A DNA stretch of 54,749 bases from Heterotrichella gracilis (lineage: Eukaryota > Sar > Xanthophyceae > Tribonematales > Xanthonemataceae), in the NCBI GenBank assembly GCA_032358255.1, contig JAULBX010025842.1:1-54749 (forward strand), in the 5' to 3' direction. The translations under genes and the position numbers were made by a program. Below the pieces are notes generated by a model. That model did no database searches and had not been told where the DNA came from. It worked only from the letters and a program-made list of their open reading frames with translations. Positions 12,401 through 23,190 of the stretch are shown here, in pieces; within the stretch, counting starts at the first letter, position 1, and each line of letters starts with the position of its first letter.

Positions 12401-15400
12401 ACTCCAGCGCGTGTCCCCGCACAGGCGCCAGGTGCTTACGCCTGGCCACGTCCATCATCTCATCCACAGCCGCCCTGCCGCTCACGTTCCCCGGCCTGGG
12501 CTCAAATTGCGTCCACTTGAAGGCGTTCTCGGGCACAATGGCGTTGAAATACTCCGCTGCAGGGTTGATGGATATATGAATACATATTATGGGATAAATA
12601 ACGATTTCAGACATCCGGAGTTTATTTAATATAGTTGCATTTCAGATGTCAGTTTAACAGAAGTACTAAATACTGAGCAGAAATGTGGATTCAAAGCAAG
12701 CACCTGAAGGTACAAATCAACAGCATGGTTACAAATGAGGAGCTGACAATAGATTGACGTGAGCTGTGGCAGAATGCGACCTTGAAAGGGGCCAGGGCAA
12801 GGGAACGAAGGGGTTTGGCAACGTGAATGAGAGGGGCATTGCCCTTCCATCTCTTGCGACCCTACCTGTGGCGCCGGTGTCCCAAATCCTGAACCCTAAA
12901 CCCTAACCCCCGAACCCAAAACGTACCCGTGGCGCCTATGTACCAGGGCCGGGTGGCGGCAGGGATCTTGCGCTGGTTGAACGCAGTCCCAAAGGGGAAA
13001 TCGTGGCGAATGAGCCTGACAGATGCTGACGTGGCAGTGGTGATGACTGCCTTGGATGATGCGCGGCGCAGGGTGATTGTTATGTCCCCCTTGCGGTGCC
13101 GCTCGATGCGGGAGTCGATGTTGTCTAACCAGGAGGGGTCTGAGGGGAGGTCCTCGTAGGTGATCTTGATGTTGTCCAGGGATACGGTGCCCTTGCACAA
13201 TCCCAAGGAAAACCTGCAAAAATGACAGTTGTTTGAACCGTCTCGATATTTCATGCGGGATGCAGTTGCAGACGAGGACCTCAGGTTGCGTGGGATCAAC
13301 AGGGGGTTCAAACAGTGCCAGGAAAGATCTCCGTGGCGCCGCATGTGCAAGGCTAATGCTGATTTGGCTGTATTGCTGGACTGCATGTAACTAATTAACC
13401 AACTAAACTATATCAACGGGGTCTGAGGAAGGTAATCCAGTGGAACAGCTGCCAGGTGGCACCCAGGTAGACGACCCGACATTAAAGTCGCATTACAATC
13501 AAAACCCAATCCATATCATTAAGTTTCATTAAACCAAAATAATAAAATAGAACCCACACCAATTCCCCACATCTAGACCGTGAGTTTGAAGTCGCGGAAG
13601 GCCCCCACCCCCCTAAACCCTAACCCTAAACCCCAAACCCTACACCCAACTGTACTGCAGCATCTTGTCAAAGTTGGTGATGAAGGTGGCCGAGGTGAAC
13701 AGCTGCCAGGTGGCACCCAGGGAGACTCCACACCAAACCCCCATTACATTGGGAGAATCCCGCCATTTGTTCATCCCCACTACAGTGGAAAACCACCGTT
13801 TCACTTCCCACCATGTTTTCCATCCCCAGGCCGATTGCTGGGCGTCAGGGCAGAACCCTCCCACCCCACCCTACCCGCAACCCACCTGTACTGCAGCGTC
13901 TTGTTGAAGTTGGTGATGAAGGTGGCTGAGGTGAAGAGCTGCCAGGTGGCAGTCAGGGAGAAGCTCTGGTTGCCAGCGTAGCGCTTGCTGGCGGCATCAT
14001 GCAGGGATAGGCCCACAGCGCAGGGTGTGCTGCTCTTGGCAGAAAACCGGGCAGTGTAGACCTGCGCCAGGGGGGAACGGGAGGGCTTTAGGGTTTCGAA
14101 GGATAGTTCAGACCCTAGGGGCGCATGTGCGAGGTATTGAAGTTAAGGGTACATCGCTCGTTGTTTGAGTGTCAGATGGGCGGGTAGGGTATATCGCGCG
14201 TTCCGAAAGGGTTGAATGCAGAGTGTAAATCGGCTGGCGAGCTCGGGGCCTACACAGATCCCCGCACATGTATTTTTCGCATGATGGGCGGTACTTGTGC
14301 GGGGATCCCCGTGACACAACCCATCACCCATGCACATGTTCAGCCACACAGCTTTTGCACCACATACCAGCCACCAACCACCCTATGGCACCCCACCCCA
14401 CAAGCAGTGACCCAAAGCCTGCACCACCTACATCACTTCCACCCATGCGTCACCGTGCTGCATGTCGGACCCCCATTTGGAATCAATGCTTTGACAAGCC
14501 TCGGCACGTCCAATTGGTGCCAGGCATACCCCTCAGTACTGTCCCCCTGGCTTGTTCAGCTGGGACAACCACTGTTACCAAATTTTGGTAAAAAATATTT
14601 TATTATCATTACACAAGATTTGTTCACTCACTATTCGTCATTCGCACTCAGAGAGACACCCCGGGCGCACAATACAGAATACAGAATACTTCCATTTCAA
14701 TAAAAATAATCACTCCCCAAGTTTGTGGATTTTCAGGATAAAAACCCCTAAACCCTATACTTCCAGGCTTACCCGTAAGCTGCTCATGGGCATGAAGGGC
14801 AGCGCCAGCTGCACGCTAGTGCTGTCGGTGCGTCCGCGTGTAGAGGTGGTGCTGGCTGCGTAGGGGGGGGAGCGGGCGGGGGTGGCGGTGGTGGTGGCGG
14901 TGGCTGTGGTGGGGTCCTGGAGGTATGTGGTGGTGCCCGCCCCACAGGCGGGGGAGGTGCATGTGGGCCGGTCGAAGTTTTGGTCGATCAGGACACCTGC
15001 GATTACAACCACGGCAACTGCATGGAAAGGTTTGTTTTGGGGAAAGGTGGGTTGGTATTTTACGGCATGTGTTCCACCTAGATAGCCACTTTTGGGTGAT
15101 TTGCGGTGGACATGTGCTGGGCGGGGGTGGGGGAGTGTGGTGCTGCCGTCCCTCCCTGTACCCTAAACAGTGGGTAGGAGGGAGGCATGTGTGTGCAGGA
15201 AGGGTCCTCAAAAGTTTGGGCCGATCAAGGTGCCTACATGCATTGGCCATGGGTTGAGGGGGAGTGAGGGTTTAGGGTTCAGGGTAGTGAGGGTTTACAA
15301 TAGTGAAGGTATAGAGTTCAGGTAGGGTTCAGGTGGGGTAGGCTTCAGCTTAACCTACCTGCACCCTAAACCCTAAACCCACCTTATACCTGACCCTACA

Positions 15401-18400
15401 CCCTACACCCACCTGGCCGCGTCACAAACGCCACAGGCGCCACCCTGGCAAGGCGCACATCATCCACGTACCAGAACCCTATACCCACAACCCACAACCC
15501 ACAACCCACAACCCACCTGGCCGCGTCACAAATGCCACAGGCGCCACCCTTGTCAGGCGCACATCATCCACGTAACTGAACCCTAAACCCTAAATCAGAA
15601 ACCCACCTGGTCGTGCCGCAAACGCCACATGCGCAATCCTTGCCAGGCGCACATCATCCACGAACACCGCCCCTGTGCACCCCCACACCTCCACCGCCAC
15701 GCGCGCCCAGAGGTGGGTGGCGGGGGTGTAGCCGGCGGCTGTGGCTGCCTTCCAGCGGGTGGTGGTGGGTATGGTGGTGGTGGCCAGGTACTGGGTGGTG
15801 CCTGGGACTGCGGCGTCCTGCCGTGGGTGCGGGGTGTGGGGTGTGGGGAGGGAGGGATACAAGGGGAGGTGAGTCGTGAAAATAATCAGTTTTCTCATAT
15901 TTTATATGCTCACATATATTTAAACGTTCATGTATTAACCCCCAAGCATATATCCAAGCATTTTAATTTTAAAACATATTCTTATGAAAGCAGATGCTCT
16001 GATTATTTTGGCAGTGATTTATGGTAAAAAATATATGAACGCATAAAGTAAATGCAGGCATGCTGCATCATTTTGCACCCACCTGCAGCGTGAGATACAC
16101 CATGCACCCTGGCTGCCCCCCCTTGACATACGCCTTAATGGCATATGTTGTGCCAGGTGTCAGCCCCACAGGGCCGCTGAGCAGCCTCACCCGGCCCTGG
16201 GGGGTTGGGGGGCCGGAGGTGGAGGGGGTGGCTGAGGCACCATAGCGCCCGCTGCGCGCCGCTGCTGGGTCAGCCACAGATGTGCGCGCTGCATATTATA
16301 TTATATTTTATTAAAGAGCATATTCTGTGTCAGTTAAGACTTAGAACACATGAGAGCAATCGATTGTGTTGCGAGAAAGAAATGAGGCATGTGGCGCTGT
16401 GCACCCAGCTTGCACTGAAGTGAGTTCCACCTGGTTTGGTCAAGAAAAGCTATCGTAGATTACTATTACACACCTTTCACCCCGTTTACACGCCACGTCA
16501 TTGGGATGGTGTCACAATAGTCGAAGAGCGCCTGGAAGGTGGTGGTGGGGGGCAAGGGCTTGCAGGGGGCGGGTGGGGGGTGGGGTGGCGGTGGCTTGGG
16601 CGGTGGCGGGTGTGGTGGGTGCGGTAGTGGGCGGGGTGGTGGGCGGCGTGGTGGTGGTGGGCGTCGGCGGGGTGGTGGTGGCGGGGGTCGGCGGTGTGGT
16701 GGTGGTGGCGGTGGGGTGGTGACACTCAGCGCCACCTCATCAAGATAAAATGTGCCTGCGCACCAATGCATGCATGTGTGAACACGACATGGGCACTATT
16801 ATTAATACCTGGTATCAGGGTTACCAACACCCCAATTGGTAAACAGTAATCAGAGTGCTAACAAAATACATTGATGTATGAAACGGTAATCAACTTAGTA
16901 TACCCTGGGTAATGTACATGAGATTAGTTGCCAGGCACATTACTAGGTGGGTCAGATTTGTGCCATGCCAGCATGGGCATACTGGCGCAAGGCAAAAAGG
17001 ACTGACAGCTCATCTTGCAGTGTCGCTGGAACGCTTGAAGTAAGCACGCAAGCAAAAAAAAATTTCTTCTTTTCTAACGGTGGTTTCCAATACCACTTTA
17101 CTAAAGTGGCATTGAAAACCACCGTAAAGACCACCTTTGCGCCCTGCATTGACAAAAAACCTTTGATAGTGACACATGGTCCTACCTTTTCTTGCCACTC
17201 CCATGTTCCATTGGTACTCAAATGTCCCCCCCACAGCTGCCATCCAAGTGAGGTTGAAAGTCCGCCATACGGTGGTGAGGGAGGGGTGTATGGATGCTTG
17301 TGGGGATGCGGTTGTTGTAGGTGGGGATAGCGCAACTTCGAAGCACTTTGGGCACTTTTGAGCCGCTTTGGCAGCAAAGGTGAGGGTGTATATGCGGCCT
17401 GGAGGGGAGGGCGCAGACTTGTCAGTTCCCGTTGGTTCACAGTTTCAGTGCAAGGCATGGCAACGGAAGATTTCTGAACCCTAAAGCCCAACCATACACA
17501 GCCTCAGCATGACAATTTGGCGCAGCATCAGGAGGGCCTTAGCAGCAAAGGTGAGCGTGCATATGCAGCGAGAACGGTAGGAAATTGAGAGGGTGAGGTC
17601 GTCAGGCTGTGCACTATAATACAATGCTATACGTCGCAATATGTGCAAAACCCTGAACCCCGAACACTGGCCCCTGCCCCTTGGACCCTGACGCAATGCA
17701 GTCCTTTGAATGTAATTGTGAGCTTTCTATGCAATGCCATTTCACCACGCTACCCGCCCACGCCAGGAGGATGTGAGAGACCCCGGGCTAGAGTTCAACC
17801 ACTCGACTAGCTGCTCATGTGAAAACCTTTGGAGCCCTGTGCGCACAGCAAGTACATAGGGTACGCAGCCAGAAGGTATAGGTGTTTTATGCTTTAGGGT
17901 CTGGGCTTTGCAGCCAGGTTACGGTTTAGGGTTTTGTAGTCTAGGGTCTGGGGTTTGCCACCAAGCAGTGAGAAAAACAGCCTGCGTCACATTACACAGC
18001 TACCTAGGGCGCACCTAGGGTAATTTTGGTGGGTTTTGTGCGCAGCTGCACCTGGCTGCTGGCAATCCCTGGGACCTCGATGGTCACCGAAAGCCCTCGG
18101 GACCCTCGTAGGGCACAACCGCTGGTGTAGTTAAAGGAGGCGCTGGCTGGCGTGTGCACGAGACTCGACAGCCCACCTGCACATGCCATGTATATCTTGT
18201 GTGTTCTGGGTTGCTGGGGGCTGTCCACAGGGTAGAAAGGGCAGCAGCCAACGTGCACCCGTGAGGTGGGCCCTATGGTCTATGGGAGGGACCTTTTTCA
18301 CCTGCACAGGCTGTATGGGCAGTGTCTCACCAATACAGTCTCACAGCAGAGCCAAGCACTCAATAAATTAATTTGAGCCTGTCCTGAGTGGTCCACCCCA

Positions 18401-18623
18401 GACCTGGAACTCCCTTCAAGCAGGATCCCGACCCAGATCTTGATAATGGTGGACTTGGTTGGCAGGGACCATATCCCACCCTTCAGCGGCGTATGGTTAT
18501 ATCATCAGCCACAAGCAACCCACCTGTGTCTTGTGGATCCTCAAAGCCTGCCCGCCACAGCAGGGCGCAGCTGCACACCTGGGCGCACAGCAGCACCCAT
18601 GCCAGGACCATGCCTCCACCCAT
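9480..18623 (-). CDS. Secreted GH10 endo-xylanase with three CBM22-like modules
   Basis: Fifteen exons: 18623-18524, 18176-18015, 17398-17186, 16755-16474, 16288-16083, 15817-15607, 14996-14773, 14061-13886, 13213-12927, 12556-12390, 12082-11983, 11645-11484, 10976-10847, 10753-10642, 9833-9480. They total 2886 nt (961 aa) with matching phases throughout. Residues 1-20 form a signal peptide (MVLAWVLLCAQVCSC core). CBM22-like modules span about 20-172, 231-385 and 392-540. A Pro/Arg/His linker of about 58 residues separates modules 1 and 2. The GH10 domain (about 555-900) contains RHDFPFGTAFN, VPENAFKWTQFEPRPG, the acid/base Glu720 in DVWNEVLH, the nucleophile Glu822 in YITEFDL, and GIWFWGFYDPVHW. 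A plant-type tail (FRGFYGTYRW) ends it. Predicted role: retaining hydrolysis or remodelling of beta-1,4-xylan outside the cell. Several introns hold partial exon copies. Start choice: the first ATG giving a signal peptide, spliced in phase. Confidence 0.9.
9911..9992 (-). repeat. copy of xylanase exon 15 start plus acceptor
   Basis: About 82 nt repeat 9798-9881 with a spacing of 113 bp. The copy keeps the CAG acceptor and a reading like AEKVVWYLRWWF (real exon: AEDMVRYLRWWF). It lies inside intron 14. Confidence 0.85.
10790..10830 (-). repeat. copy of part of xylanase exon 14
   Basis: This repeats 10704-10744 (CTCTGTGATGTACAKGTCCAATCCCAGGG, plus strand) with a spacing of 86 bp. It sits in the intron upstream (in sense) of exon 14. 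Confidence 0.85.
10946..11140 (-). repeat. 100-bp tandem unit: exon 13 start + acceptor + telomere-like run
   Basis: Unit 1 starts at 10946 and unit 2 at 11046, exactly 100 bp apart. Each contains the 5' end of exon 13, its TTGCAG acceptor and telomere-like motifs. Unit 2 has a clean TTTAGGG run of about four repeats at 11093-11120 (CCCTAAA in the sense strand). A third, very diverged piece lies near 11291-11328. Only unit 1 joins an open exon. Confidence 0.9.
12134..12186 (-). repeat. copy of xylanase exon 11 start plus acceptor
   Basis: This repeats 12041-12091 with a spacing of 93 bp, including the CCTAGGATAAC/CCCAGGATAAC acceptor in sense. GGGTTCAGGG / TTTAGGG-like tracts lie between and after the two copies. 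Confidence 0.85.
13432..13722 (-). repeat. two degenerate copies of xylanase exon 8 end
   Basis: The copy at 13647-13722 matches 13884-13960 (spacing 236), but its donor GTGGGT has become TTGGGT. A shorter copy lies at 13432-13470 (254 bp further). The sequence 13612-13650, at the edge of the first copy, is a run of CCCTAAA/CCCTAAC. Confidence 0.85.
15199..15237 (-). repeat. degenerate copy of xylanase exon 7 start
   Basis: In sense this reads TGATCGGCCCAAACTTTTGAGG, against TGATCGACCAAAACTTCGACC in the real exon near 14985. The spacing is about 237 bp. It lies just upstream (in sense) of exon 7. Confidence 0.55.
15410..15665 (-). repeat. three-fold tandem of xylanase exon 6 end plus donor
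   Basis: The shared element AGGCGCACATCATCCACG (plus strand) occurs at 15451, 15555 and 15645, with spacings of 104 and 90 bp. Each copy ends with a CAG|GTGGGT donor, and CCCTAAACCCTAAA runs separate the copies (15362-15380, 15581-15595). The unit nearest the exon (15607-15665) is the functional one. Confidence 0.9.
16528..16725 (-). repeat. low-complexity tract coding the Pro-rich linker of the xylanase
   Basis: This GGTGGT/GGGCGG-rich stretch on the plus strand encodes the Pro/His/Arg linker after CBM module 1. The Gly-rich open frames on the plus strand are antisense shadows of it. Confidence 0.8.
17534..17570 (-). repeat. degenerate copy of xylanase exon 3 start
   Basis: In sense it reads CATATGCACGCTCACCTTTGCTGCTAAGG, against CATATACACCCTCACCTTTGCTGCCAAAG at the start of exon 3. 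The spacing is about 171 bp and it lies upstream of exon 3 in intron 2. Confidence 0.7.
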
Positions 18624-20472
18624 TGCTCCACAGCCACCAGCCCTAGATGGGTCAGTTGACTAGCGCAGATTGAACTCAAATGCGCTCATAGGACGCAGCG
18701 GCTACTGCACGGGTGCGAGTGGAATGGCGGCGGGCACAAGGAGAGAGCGAACTGTTGCGGGAATATAGGCACATGTGGGGGGGTCAAGGGGCCGGTCAAG
18801 CGGGGGTGGGTCCTGGCAGGTTCGAGGTCGCGCAGGGCCTCCGAACACCGGCTATGGAACTAAGGCTGATTACAGGTGCACCGACTCTGCTGAGCGGCTC
18901 CTTGTTGAGGGTGTAGTGGCAGGGTGGGGCGTTGGCTAGTGTTTGAAAAGGGCATGAGAGGGGCTTGCCAGCTGGCTCTTAATTAGCCTGGAGTACAACG
19001 CACCACGCCCCAAACACAGGCAGGTGGTATGCACGTACCAAGCTGGATATCTGTGCAGCCTGGGGCTCAAAGGGTCGATGCTAGCTCGAGGGATCTAGGG
19101 TTTCTTGCCAGCACGTGGGTGGCGTCTGTGACTCACGTGCCGCCGAACGAATCTTTTTTATTATTGGTTTTGGAAACTGACTTTGGATGTGAAATGGGTG
19201 CGAGTAAGCCGGGTGAAGTGCAATAAGCAAAAGCTGCGCGCATAGCAGCCATAAGACGAGCAGTTTTAATAGAAACTCTCTTTCTGTGTGTGTTGGCCAC
19301 TGACTGTTGTACAGTCCACGTTAATGGCTGCATGCATGCATGTGCTTGACTGCACAGAACCCGTGCAGCGCTGTAAAAGCACTGTCTGGTGTGGCATCTA
19401 AGGCCAGTTATAATACCCAGGTGCTCGCGTTGATTGTGATAGGGACTAGGGTTTAGCACGCCATCCTGCGGAACACAGAGATTGTGCACAGAGGGTGTGC
19501 ATGTCGTGGCACCATACCTGACAGTAGGAAATCTCCCTTTCCACATGGCTTGACAGCGGCCAAGGTAGTAAGAGCGAAGCACTTTGCTGGCGTAGGGTGT
19601 GGGCGTAGAAAGGTGAGTTGCATTGAAGTTGCTGCCTGTGGCTTGCCACCCCCACCTTGCTGGCGTGCAGTGCAAGCTTCATCTGTTAACAGGTGTTGCC
19701 ATCCACAAGCCCGTGACCTGCTCTGACAAGAATGCACTCTTGTCGTAGACGGGATTGGCTTCACTGCATATCTAGCACAATAGTCCTGACCTCGTCAGTG
19801 GAAAGCCAGTGGACCCCATCAAGCCAACTTGCACCCCCAACTTGCACTCCCGCAGATCCTTAAGCCGTTGTTATATAAAGACCATATTATAATAAACAGT
19901 ATTCGCCAGGCACCGCTTACCCGCGTGGAAGTACATGCGCTTGGCAGAATTTGCACGAGCCGTGGGAAGCCACTGAAGCCCTCCTTAACTCCCATCCGCA
20001 GTATGGTACACATCCTACCATTTAGCCACTGGTCGGTCATAGCACTCGCCTAAGGCAAACCCACTTCCACAGCACCACCGGTACTGAAGAGCAACCCCCT
20101 TCAAGTGTCACCCCTCGCACTTCACAAGTGGTGTAAACCCTAAAGCGGTTGTGGTTGCGCACTAACCATCACACAAACTTCTGGAACGCCATGTGTGCAG
20201 CACAGCGATGACCTGGAGCCAAGGATAGCCATCGGGACACCTCCTCCAGCCCACGCAAGCAGCCAGACTCATACATGAGGCACCTCCTGCCCCTGCACCG
20301 TTATTATCCCAGAGCACTCCCCTTGGGCAGCCAGTCCCCACTACTCTCCTGCGCGGGTACCAGAACGGGTAATCACTTACACCCCGTTGGTATCCAACCC
20401 TCACTACTCGCCAGGGCGGGTACCGGCGCGGGCCATCATTTCCACCCCTTGTTTCACACCGCAGTGACTCCC
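18624..20472. other. divergent intergenic region, no gene assigned
   Basis: This lies between the start of the xylanase (minus) and the small Cys-motif gene (plus), so it should hold both promoters. A CCTATATTC sequence on the minus strand near 18762-18770, about 140 bases before the xylanase ATG, is the only TATA-like candidate. The open frame at 19675-19133 (minus) resembles no family. A CACACCGCAG sequence ending near 20463 looks like a splice acceptor, so the plus-strand gene may have an additional upstream exon here. Confidence 0.4.
20337..20448 (+). repeat. about 61-bp imperfect direct repeat
   Basis: Two units share CACTACTCKCCWGSGCGGGTACC and a TAATCACTTACACCCC / CCATCATTTCCACCCC tail, offset by about 61 bp. 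They lie just before the first recognised exon of the Cys-motif gene. Confidence 0.65.
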
Positions 20473-21961
20473 ATGGTGCCTGTGGCCCGGCAAGGGGAGA
20501 GCGGTGACGCTAGGGCAGAGAGGAAGGCGCGCAAGAGGGAGGCCAAGGCGCTGCAGCGAGCCAAGCGGGAGGGCACTGCGGACGCCTCCACTGGGCAGAA
20601 GCAGTGCGACCTGTGCCAGGGATCCAAGGACCTGTTAATTCGGTGGGTGGCGATGTACTTGTTAAGGGTTAGGGCTTTAGGGTTTAGGGGTTGTGGGTAG
20701 AAATAGGAAGGGCAGAATGCAAGAGGGAGGCTCCAATAAAGAAGCCAATCGAGAGGGCACTGCGGAAGCCTGCACGGGCCAGAAGCAGTGCAACCAGGGT
20801 TTCAAAGACCTGCTCATACGGTGAGTGGGGAGGTGGTAACGTGGGGTTGCCATGTTGAGGGCTTAGGGGGAGAAGCAGGGTGGGTACGGCACGGTAAAAG
20901 GGAAGGCTCTCAAGGAAGGCTATCAACCCACGTATGTAACGGTAGAACGGAAGGCTCTCAAGGTTGACCCTAATACTTAAACCCTAAACAGGCGCTGCAG
21001 CGTGCCAACAGATCGGACATCATGAATTCATGGACCACCTGGTACGGGGGTTCAGGAACCCCCTTACAAGCAGTAGCACACATACCTGTGGGCGGATGGG
21101 CGACGCAGCACATGTGCATGCGCATGCTGGGTGTGCAGTGGTACGCATTGGTGAATGGTACCAACCCAGATATGCATTGGCGAGGATCAGTGCCCCAGGG
21201 TGTCTTCCATCTCAGGGATCAGGGGATACAGTGCGCATGTGTGTGGTGCGAAATTCGGTGCCACGGGGAACATGTAGACCAGGAAAAAACTTCTGCTGGA
21301 TGGCAAGTATGCATGGGATTGAGCTGTTATTGGCGGGGGGTGAGCATACTAATAAATTAGTATGAAATTAAATCCCTGGCTGTTGCATGAAGGTGCCAGG
21401 TGGACGCCAGCGCTAGGTGGCACATGGTGTGTGGCTCCTGCTGGCGGGGGGTGAGCGGTGGAGTGGCAGACGGGGATGCTGCGCATCCCCACTACAGGTA
21501 GGCAGCGCCCACATCAGTACGTTATGTTGGGTTTTCTTGAAATACTTTCTATTTCAATATAGAATAGTACAAAATAGTTTGTTGTGGGCATTTAGCAATA
21601 TGTTTGTGGACCATGCTTTTGGACTTGGTGGTACTGTGTGTGTGCCATTTGCTGAACCTTTGCGAAGGGTACTAAGCATGCCATTTTGGCTGAGGTGCCC
21701 TCGTGAGAGCCTTTTTGCTTGCAATTGTATCCCTGGCTGTGCATCGCGCTTCCCACCCGTTTTCTGGAAGAATGGAGCACTTTGCCATGGTCTCATAGCG
21801 TGGGCATATGTTGCAGGTATGGAGGCCTGTGGAAGAACCTCAACCGCCAGCTGCCACATGCCGCAACCACAGGTTATTCCGGCAACGCAGGCGCAGCAGC
21901 CAGTGACGCGCAGTGGGTGCCTGCTGACCTGGCGCCAGGCAGCGCTGACCCAACTTCGTGA
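20473..21961 (+). CDS. Small conserved green-lineage protein with CX2C motifs
   Basis: Exons are 20473-20642, 21393-21497 and 21817-21961 (420 nt, 139 aa) with phases 2, 2 and end. Residues 10-34 are a highly charged Arg/Lys/Ala helix (ERKARKREAKALQRAKREG). Next come CDLC (45-48), Cys58 and CGSC (70-73), a pattern able to hold a metal, then WHMVCGSCW, DGDAAHPHYRYGGLWKNL and a short variable tail. I recall this arrangement (helix, CX2C, YGGLWKN) from uncharacterised plant and algal proteins; no function is established to my knowledge. The start at 20473 is the first in-frame ATG, but an acceptor-like CAG just upstream means the true N-terminus may be longer. Intron 1 contains partial copies of exons 1 and 2. 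Confidence 0.75.
20706..20827 (+). repeat. degenerate copy of exon 1 end plus donor
   Basis: This aligns with 20530-20650: GAGGGCACTGCGGA, GGCCAGAAGCAGTGC and AAAGACCTGCTCATACGGTGAGTGG are recognisable. The spacing is about 184 bp. It contains deletions and is out of frame. A further fragment, GCGCTGCAGCGTGCCAA, lies near 20992. Confidence 0.8.
21258..21350 (+). repeat. degenerate copy of exon 2
   Basis: GTGCCA, TGGATGGCA and GGCGGGGGGTGAGC match exon 2 and flanks at 21393-21460, offset by about 111 bp. The copy lies upstream of exon 2 in intron 1. Confidence 0.65.
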
Positions 21962-22915
21962 TAGGGAAGCCACTCCTGATGTCAAGGGGTCTCGGGTGGC
22001 CTTGCTGACTTGGCAGCGTGCGCATATGCCTGGTTGGCACAGACAGTTGGCAGTGATGGCATGGGGATGGGGATGGGGAGCACGGGGGCAGGTGGCTGGA
22101 TGACTGGACGTGCTTCTTGGTTTTCGGCTGTTGTCATGGTCCCAGGCGCTGTCAACGCACGCGATTGCTGCCATGCGCATGTACAGCATGGCTGCATGGA
22201 GGCTTTTGATGGGATGTGCCTGTGGCTGCTGACCTTGAAGCAAGCAGCACAACCCTCAGGTGCAATTATTTTCAATGAGGGGGTCAGTCGCACACAGCCA
22301 GAGCCACAGCCACAGCCACAGCCACAGCCACAGCCACAGCCACAGCCTCAGCCACAGCCTGTGCAGTGATGGGCAGGATATCCTTCGGCACGAGTGCCAT
22401 ACCGCCCACAAGCACATAAGAATTCAATCAGCAGCAAAAATTGATTAACAAGAACATGGATAAAATTTTGTATACAGTAACTTTTTGAATTGCCAAGTAA
22501 TGTGTCACCCAACCGCCGGCGAGCCAGATAGGTTGGATGGTGTAACACAGCTGGTGGAACAGGTTTTCTTTAGTAATTGTTTTCATGCTCAGTGACACGC
22601 AGCTCTTGGTAGCACAGCCATGATCGCGGCGGCCCCCGTCTGAGACACTGTGCTCTCGGTACTGTGTACGGAATAATGTTTTGCATCATGATTACCAGCT
22701 GTTGATGCGCCACATGCGTCACAAGCATCACATTTGCACATTTAATGCTGTTGGACATGCTGGCGTCGAATCGAACCGGCGACCTGTCGGTCGCGAACTC
22801 GCGGACACTACCAACCACGTTTATAGCCCGCCGGCTCGGCTGGGGAAAAAACATTTCCATTGGAATAGAAGGGGAACCATGACACAAGTCATTTATTCAT
22901 TACAATTTAAATCAA
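21962..22915. other. 3' flank with microsatellite and tRNA-like sequence, no gene
   Basis: This is the 3' flank of the Cys-motif gene and the region downstream of the minus-strand membrane-protein gene. Long frames here are antisense to real exons or run through the microsatellite. A sequence with a pol III B-box (GGTTCGATTCG, minus strand, near 22765-22776) occurs at about 22755-22835, but it does not fold into a proper tRNA. Confidence 0.45.
22296..22360. repeat. (CAGCCA)n microsatellite
   Basis: About ten hexamer units with two interruptions (CAGAGC, CAGCCT). It is not in a recognised gene. Confidence 0.9.
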
Positions 22916-23190
22916 TTATTCAATGAGATTGCACCCAGGTGTGTGGCAGCTTTCGCCAAAAATGACACACACACACCCGACATCAGTCACTATCACAGAG
23001 AGCATGACGCTGCGCACCAACTTTGCCAGCATACACATATGACTTGCAAGCATGAGCAGCCAAAAATATATTGTACAAGAAACAACAGGCACAATACATG
23101 CACAGCTTTCGCCGAGCAAAAAGGGCCAGAACTGGCCAACACCATCAACGGCGTCCACAACATGGGCGCCACATAGGGCCCAAGTCACAC

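Noticed and set aside
16501..16748. Gly/Val-rich plus-strand frames
   Set aside because: They are antisense shadows of the Pro-rich linker exon of the xylanase.
19133..19675. 180-codon minus-strand open frame as a gene
   Set aside because: There is no recognisable motif and the composition does not fit local coding sequence. It lies upstream of the xylanase without a compatible exon chain.
21554..22252. 232-codon open frame on the minus strand
   Set aside because: It runs antisense through exon 3 of the Cys-motif gene, which has splice sites, matching phases and a recognisable YGGLWKN block on the plus strand.
22755..22835. Functional tRNA gene on the minus strand
   Set aside because: The B-box is good, but the T-stem strands do not pair, the D-arm A-box is poor and no 7-base anticodon loop with U33 and a purine at 37 can be formed.
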